Below are positions 57,626-64,000 of a stretch of DNA of 64,000 bases, in pieces. The notes under the pieces were generated by a model. It had not been told where the DNA came from. It did not search any database and saw only the letters and a program-made list of their open reading frames with translations. Location of the stretch: positions 2,604,001-2,668,000 of the forward strand of contig JAHQIY010000002.1 in assembly GCA_019054805.1 (NCBI GenBank), in the 5' to 3' direction. Numbering within the stretch: position 1 is the first letter of the stretch; each line of letters begins with the position of its first letter. This stretch comes from Brachionus manjavacas. Taxonomy: Eukaryota; Rotifera; Eurotatoria; Ploima; Brachionidae. Both the position numbers and the translations under genes were made by a program.

Positions 57626-60600
57626 ATGATTTTTCGAAATCATCTCTTTCAATTTTGTTTATTTGTAGCCTTGATTAAAACTATATTTGGTAAAAAAATT
57701 TTGATTTAATTTAAATTTAAAATAAATTTTATTAATTTTAGGCGGTGTTCATCAGAGAAGGTTGCTTAATTATCTTTTTAAAAATTATGATCCACTCGAG
57801 AGACCTGTTGCCAGTGAAGATGAAACTCTGAATGTGTCTGTTGGTCTTGCCATTCAGCAAATTGTTGATATTGATGAAAAAAAACAGACTATCATTTTTA
57901 GCGGATGGCTTGACATGGTAATAATTGGATAAAGTTTTTTTTATTTTTTTTTATAATTGCAGCTAAAAGCATTGTTATTGACTTATCCTTTATTTTTTAT
58001 TTAAAACAGAATAGTTATCTTAATCTTTAGTTACTAGATTTAGTAAAACTTATTATTTTTAATGATGCCATTAGTAATATAATTAGCTTTCTTAGAAATA
58101 CCATGGCTAATTGGTTGAATTTGTTTATTGTTATAAGCTATGAGTATAATTAAATTTAAAAAGTAATATAACTATCCATTATAAGTTAAAAATAAGGAAA
58201 GAATCTTTAAAAGTCTAAAATTTATCAAACAGTGCTCAAAATAAAAACAATAAACGAATTTCAAAAATATTAATGCTTTTTGTTTTTATAAAATGATTAA
58301 TCAAGGAACTTCTAATAGTCAAAAACATGTAAGATCTTAATTACATATTTTTCCTCAAAAATTTACTAAACAATAGGCATCTATTTGTTTAAGCTTTGCT
58401 AATAACTACATAAACCTTATACAACATTTAATAGGTTTTTGTTAAAAATTAAATTGCTATTATAGATCAATTTATTTTGACATTCGATAAACTTGATTTT
58501 TTTGCTAGCACAATTTTAAGGGATACCCGAGGATACAATTTAAAATGATTTAATATAACCGCGTGATAAATACATCATTAATTGAAATTATGATTTGTTT
58601 TTGTTTTTTAAGAATAAAAAGATTAATGAAAAATTAATATTAATTTTTAAAATGAGAAACAAAACTTTGATTTTGGTGAACCTAACAAAATACTTACACT
58701 AAATCAGAACCATTTATAGTAATTATTATGATATTTTTAAAAAATTGAATTTCCAGGATATGATCTTGAAAATTATTTTCGATGCATTAAAAGTTTAGAG
58801 AAAAAATCATTATAAAATTCTAGTTCTATATACTTTCGAATTTAAATTATATGAAATATTTTAGAAAAATATACAGTGTTGATTTTATAACAGTGTATTT
58901 ACGGATTTTTACGTCATTTTTCGTCAATTTAAGTGATAAAAAGTTTAAACTTAAAATATCTACTGATTTTTTTGTAAACTTAGGCAAAAAGCGAATTTTA
59001 AATTTTAAAATTTGGAGAAATTTGGTAAAAATGTGTTAAAAAAAATTCAATCAAATGTTTACAATGTTTTATTTCAAATAATTGATTTAATGGTTAGACC
59101 ATCTTATAAAAAAAACATTTTATCATAAGGTTTTTTTTTAAATACCTTTTTTAAATGATTGCTTTTGGTCTTGAACCAAACAATCTTAGATGATACTTAG
59201 GCTTATCATAAACAATAATTGTAACTTCGTCAACAAAATTTTAGTTTTCGAAATCATTATTTAGATAAGTCTTTTAAGCTTCTGAAATTCAGTCAAAAAG
59301 TGCAATTTCCAGAGACGCTTTAAAAGAAAACTAAAAATTTATTTTTAAACAATTTTAAATTTTGAGACTTTTAACTGTTTTTAGCTTTACCATGTTAAAA
59401 TTTTTATTTTCGAATTGCGCTTGCGCATATTTTTTTTCTCAAACTTTACCGTTTCAAATTTCGCTTTTTACGTATAAAATGGGTAATTTTTTTTCCCCAA
59501 ATTTTTCCAGTATTTTGAGTTTACTAAAAAAAGTTAAAAATGGCTTAAAAGTTGAATTTTTTTGGCATTTTTGTTTTTGCAAGATTTTTTTCGTAAAAAT
59601 TACGTCAAAAAACGTAAACACGCTAGTATCAAATCAGTACTGTATATCAAAAAATTATTCGATATTTGGCTGATTATTGTCTAATAAAATTCTGTTCTTT
59701 TGATCGTTTGATCTTAATAGACCATTAATTTTCAGACTTGGTTTGATTATAATTTGAAATGGGAACCGAATGAATTCGGAAATATATCAAGTATACGAAT
59801 TACATCATCCAATATTTGGATTCCAGGTTTTATTCTTCTAAATTTTAGCTTAAAATAAATAAGGTTTCAAAAGATTTGTTATTATACAATTCAGCTGATG
59901 ACTCTTTCGATGCCACATCAAAAGTAAATGCAGTCTTACACTATACTGGAGAAGTTAATTATTTGCCACCTGGAATGTTCAAAAGCACATGTCCCATCAA
60001 AATAGACGATTTTCCTTTTGATGAGCAAAAGTGTCCTTTAAAATTTGGTAGCTGGACCCATGATGAAGCAACGATTAATCTAAAAAACAAAAGTAATCGG
60101 GCCCAATTGGACTCGTATATTAAAAACGGAGAATGGTATCTTACAGGTAGAAATTTGGAGAATTTTAAGAAATAAATTTCAATTATTTTTTTCAGACGTG
60201 ACTTCCTATGCCGAATCGATAGCTTATGAATGTTGTCCCACAAAATACCCTTTTATAATGTTCACCATCCATGTTAGACGGCGAACACTTTATTTTGTGT
60301 TTAATCTGATATTTCCATGTATATTAATATCTTTCATGAGTGTATTGGGATTTTCATTGCCACCGGAGAGTGGGGAAAAAATTGGTCTAGAAATAACCAC
60401 TCTATTGTCGATAATTATGTTTTCACAAATAATTACTGGACTGATTCCTGAAAGTTCGCTTTCTGTTCCGAAAATTTCTCTATATTTTGCGTCAGTAATG
60501 GTCATAAGCGCCATGTCAATAATTGCCAATGTTATTGTTTTAACATTTCATCATAAGAATTTAAAAATTCAATATCCAGTTCCTAAAATTGTGAGCTAAA

Positions 60601-61263
60601 ATAAATTAAATTTTAGAAGAAAAAATTTTAAAACATGAATTTTAGGTTGAAGTTGTTATATGTAGATATTTAGCCAAGATATTATTAATGAAAAAACCAA
60701 AGCGAACCAGAAGAATGATGAGTGAGCAACAAAGAGTTCTTTTGGCTACATCGGATAATGATTTGAATTCGAAAAGTCTATTAGCAAATGTATTGGACAT
60801 CAATGATGAGTTTGGCGTGGTTAATACCAAGCGACAGTCATTTTTCGGCAATCAAGCTAATAAAGGCCAAAAATTTAATATTATTCCTGAAAAAAGAACA
60901 TTCAGTAATTATAGTATAAATAACTGTTCGAATCAAAGTCCAAATCTTACTAACCATAAGTATTACCGAGAAAGTTCTGGTTCGGATTCAAACGAGCCAA
61001 CGCTAATCGGCTCAAGTAAAATAGAAATTAATTTACTCCGCAAAAATTTGTCACATATTCTCAAAGAAATACAAGTAATAACACGTAAACTTAAAATTGA
61101 TGAAGAAGATGAACTAAAATCTTTAAATTGGAAATTTGCAGCTATGGTAATTGATCGACTTTGCTTGATTATGTTTAGTCTTGTTACTCTTGTATCTACG
61201 TTATTAATTTTGTTTACATCGAAAAATTTTTTTAAATCATCTGATCCGGATTTAATCTATTAA
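57626..61263 (+). CDS. Nicotinic acetylcholine receptor subunit, alpha type (tandem copy B)
   Basis: This paralogue of the gene at 53422 has 538 residues from six exons (57626..57689, 57742..57917, 59736..59826, 59874..60146, 60196..60590, 60646..61263). Exon 1 supplies a signal peptide (MIFRNHLFQFCLFVALIKT). The agonist site is complete: WIPDLLLYNSADD, GSWTHD, YECCPTKYP, and TWFDYNLKW in loop D. The Cys loop is CPIKIDDFPFDEQKC. M2 is GEKIGLEITTLLSIIMFSQI, sharing Glu 4' and the missing 20' acid with copy A. The cytoplasmic loop has diverged most, apart from SKSLLANVLDINDxFG, which is shared. A 1.8-kb intron (57918..59735) interrupts the GWLDM|TW codons where copy A is continuous; the other introns coincide. 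Confidence 0.92.
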
Positions 61264-61689
61264 TTATTTTTAAAATTTTTTAATCAAAAATTTTAAGTTA
61301 ATAAAATGTATCGTTTTTTTAATATTTTTCTTAAATAATTAAAAACGAAAAATGAAATGAAAAATTCAACGTTAATCAAAAATTTTATATCTCCAAGTCC
61401 AATTTCGGTTTTTTCAATTGTATCAGCTGAGACATTAAATAAACTACTTGAATCCAGTCTCTGGAATTACTCTCTAAAGTAATTTTCGAATACTTTAATG
61501 GGTGAGTTAGAAAAAAACATAAAAAAAACATAAAAAAGAAGAAAAAACAAAGAATTAATTTAACAAATTTAGCTTATATAATGAGAGAAAAAAAACATAA
61601 ATTATAAAAATCAAAACGAGAAAAACATAAAATTAATAAAAAAAATTAATTAATTAAAATGAGGCGAAAATTAGACTAGATCTTGTTAG
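61264..61689. other. Intergenic, no gene seen
   Basis: This is A/T-rich spacer with A-rich runs near 61510-61660, probably flanking the transposase remnant. Confidence 0.5.
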
Positions 61690-62172
61690 CAAATGTAAAT
61701 TTACGTTATATAACCGCAAATTTCACCCCATAGCATTTATGCTTACGCCACATGAACACCAAAAATATTTTGATTATTTCTGGACTCAGCTAGTTTATGT
61801 TTGTAATGTACTAAAAATAAATACTGATATAATCAATTGTATTTGTGATGATGCTGATTTTTGAAAAATTTAATTTACTCATTGAATCAACATTAAAAAG
61901 CTGGAATGGTTACAAAGGTAAAAATAATCTCAAACATTTTATTAATTATTTTAGTAAACAATGGATTAATTCTGCATTCAATAATTGGCAAATATTTAAT
62001 ACGCCAGCAGGATATACTATGGCTTAAATTTTTTGGGGGTGAAAAATTTAATTTTTTTAAGATGACAAAAATAACTAAAAGTGATCCCGGCTTAGTAACT
62101 TCAAAATATTTTCTAAATAGACCTAAAGCAGGTCGGAAGCGAAAAGTTGGTCCTTGTTTACAATATGATTAA
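61690..62172 (+). pseudogene. MULE-type transposase remnant
   Basis: Split between frames, the plus strand gives FTLYNRKFHPIAFMLTPHEH, YFWTQLVYVCNVLKINTD and CICDDAD, then STLKSWNGYKGKN, FINYFSKQWINSAFNNWQIF, NTPAGYTMA and finally NRPKAGRKRKVGPCLQYD with a stop. The WINxxFxNWQIFxTPxGxxxT and GRPxKxGPAL strings are familiar from the C-terminal part of MULE (Mutator-like) transposases. At least two frameshifts/stops and the missing N-terminus make it non-functional. I see no terminal inverted repeats around it. Confidence 0.6.
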
Positions 62173-62779
62173 TGAAAAAATTAAAATTAAAATTAACGTA
62201 TTTTATCTTTATTATTCAATTGATTATATGTTCTTTTCTCTTAAATTGAATTAAAAAAATTTGAAAATTTTTGGCTTATGTTTTTTATCCTTTTTATTCA
62301 ATTGAAAATATGCTTTTTTCTCTGAAATAAAATGACAATTTTGCTATATGTTTTTTTATATTTTTATATGTTTCGTTCTACTTTTCTCTATTATAATGTT
62401 TGAACATCTCTGCAAATTTTTGGACTTAGATGATGCATCGGGAGAATGACAAAATATAGAAATAAGATTCATATTTGATATGTTGGAATAAAATATAATA
62501 TAAAATAAAAAATATTCTGTGAAAGAGGAAGCTCAAACTCCTCTTTTTATTTGTGAGAACTTTTTGAAGCTTATTTTAATCTAAAGCACTAATATTTCTC
62601 ATACTTTAATTTCTTAATTTTATTCTTATAAAGCAATAATCTCTCAATCAGAAGTAAAACAATTTTAAAAAATTTTAATCCAGGAAATCTAATAAAAGCA
62701 TTGAGCTAGATTTTGACAATTAATTAATTACAGTGGTTGAAAGGCCAAAAATCAGAAGAAATTATTTTTACTTGTTTGA
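62173..62779. other. Intergenic, no gene seen
   Basis: This is A/T-rich spacer between two mobile-element remnants. Confidence 0.5.
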
Positions 62780-63980
62780 GCAGAATGAGTCTAAAGGTGC
62801 TATACACAATACAACGTCGCATTGGAGATATAACTAATTTTAGTAAAAAAAAGAAGTTAGGACTACATTGGTCAAGATCATTTGATGTGGTGAAGATGTA
62901 TGTTTTTAAATAAAGACTCCAGATGCCTACTGCATAAATTAAATGAGGTTAATTATAGAGAAGTCTTAAAGATTCTCGGCCAAGGTTCTTAAAGCAATCT
63001 CTTATCTGACCAAGTTTTCATAGCTCCTACAGTACACTGTTTGTTCCACTTTAAAACATTTGTAGCAACCATATCTTTTTCGGGTCTAGTCCATTATGTT
63101 ATCAACGGGTACTATACCGTTTATGTGAACAATCTGATAACAAAAATGTTATTTTAGTTATTTTTTTTATGTGCGCGAGAGATATGTAAATTGACTCCTC
63201 GTTTACCTTCCATGTACTTTCCACATTCGGGACATGGTGTAGGATTTTTTTTGTCACTCAATACTTTCTTGATTTCTTCAACAGATGTAGAATTGGCTCG
63301 AATTTCTGATGATTTAATTTCGCATATAATATACCCTCTTTTTCCTCTAGTATCTTCTTTAATATTAATGTTTTTTGAGTTTGATAGCAAATATTCGGCT
63401 ATTTCTTTTCTCAAGCTTAAGTGAATGGCTTTGTTTATCAATTTCATGTGAGGTACTTTATCTAAGGCCTTAGACAAGCCAGTATACACAATATCCAGAT
63501 ATTTCCTTTTCGTATTCCTAAGTCACCTTATCAATGAACTATAATAGAATTGTTGTACATGATCTGTTTGGTAGAAAAGCATGTTGTTTATCCTAAATTA
63601 AATTTAATACTAAAATTATTGATAAATAATTCATTATTTCGTTTCTTATCATTCTTTCCATTACCTTTTACACTATTGAAGTAAGTGAAACAGGCCTATA
63701 ATGTTCATTTTTGATCCTCATTTAGAAATAAGAGATAGTTTTATTTTCTTCAATAATTTTGCTAGTTCACCTTCAACTAACGATTTTATTCATATATAGT
63801 GAGATGATGAAGCAAAGTAAATTTCATGATCAAATTTCAAAATTTTAAATTTCCTCAAAATTGTTTAAATGCGTAATTGATTGCACTGCAGATTTCAGAA
63901 TATTCCAAACTTCAAAAACAATATTTTTGAATTTTAAAAAAGTGGATAGCTGCGTGTAATCTTGCAGATGATGAAATTAT
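62780..63980 (-). mobile_element. Degenerate LINE with a C2H2-finger segment in its middle
   Basis: Reading leftward: NEHYRPVSLTSIV, KVMERMIRNEIMNYL, QHAFLPNRSCTTILL and YTGLSKALDKVPHMKLINKA are reverse-transcriptase blocks 1-3 (NYRPVSLTS, QHGFxxxRS, DLSKAFDKVPH). The same frame then runs without a stop into KEIAEYLLSNSKNINIKEDT and a C2H2 finger CPECGKYMEGKRGVNLHISR-AHK, ending at 63154. Beyond it (about 63090-62780) come KDMVATNVLKWNKQC and PHLIYAVGIWSLYL, the C-terminal LINE block. Zinc fingers of this CPxCG...GLxxHxxRxH kind normally stand at the N-terminus of R2/NeSL-like proteins, so the order is abnormal. Frameshifts show that it is dead. Confidence 0.7.
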
Positions 63981-64000
63981 GAATTAAAAATTTTTTGAAA

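Noticed and set aside
58851-59673. Open frames inside the large intron of nAChR copy B
   Set aside because: AT-biased, no domains, one lacks a convincing start; treated as intronic noise.
1-64000. CRISPR arrays, bacterial operons, riboswitches or phage genes
   Set aside because: The genes are spliced animal genes; no regularly spaced repeats or bacterial signals were seen.

Overview
The window is AT-rich animal DNA: spliced genes with many introns of roughly 45-60 nt, low-complexity A/T spacers, and scattered remains of LINEs, a SINE, MITE-like elements and one MULE. The gene set (sodium channel, nicotinic receptors, aminergic-type GPCR, dymeclin, syntaxin, ciliary and meiotic proteins) is that of a bilaterian with nervous system, cilia and meiosis. 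Very low GC, compact genes and abundant degenerate Jockey/CR1-type LINEs fit a lophotrochozoan or gnathiferan, most likely a rotifer such as Brachionus. That assignment is inference.

Layout. 1-6.1 kb: four conserved housekeeping or cilia/germline genes: ZNF593 (-, runs off the left edge), STX16 (+), M1AP (-), SAXO4 (+). The last two are divergent over about 300 bp containing an RFX X-box-like site. 6.1-9.8 kb: accessory DNA with a 36-bp perfect palindrome, an orphan reading frame, a 41-bp repeat and a tRNA-derived SINE. 9.8-11.2 kb: an unusual protein with an AT-hook and three degenerate homeodomains. 11.9-12.5 kb: LINE 3' end. 13.1-21.5 kb: a complete voltage-gated sodium channel (DEKA filter) with a U12-type AT-AC intron and a MITE-like element in the domain I-II linker intron. 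24.0-25.9 kb: an aminergic-type GPCR lacking the DRY motif. 25.9-29.1 kb: repeat-rich spacer. 29.1-30.9 kb: WDR46 (-). 31.8-37.9 kb: dymeclin (+), whose introns hold a complete antisense GH18 chitinase gene and a second antisense gene of unknown function. 38.6-39.0 kb: LSM2. 39.3-45.6 kb: DNA ligase 1, whose 2.8-kb intron holds a possible membrane micropeptide gene and LINE debris. 46.6-49.7 kb: degenerate LINEs and a second copy of a TIR repeat. 53.4-61.3 kb: two tandem nicotinic acetylcholine receptor alpha-type subunits. 61.7-64.0 kb: MULE transposase remnant and a chimeric-looking LINE.

How the genes relate. There is no operon-like logic; most neighbours are unrelated. Exceptions are the tandem nAChR duplicates, the divergent M1AP/SAXO4 pair, and the nested genes in DYM and LIG1. 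Sodium channel, GPCR and nAChRs are all excitability genes but are separated by other loci. Several genes (LSM2, SAXO4 downstream exons, WDR46 5' exons, M1AP exons, the STX16 joins, the sodium-channel U12 join) were assembled here by hand from splice signals plus homology recalled from memory, and no alignment was run.
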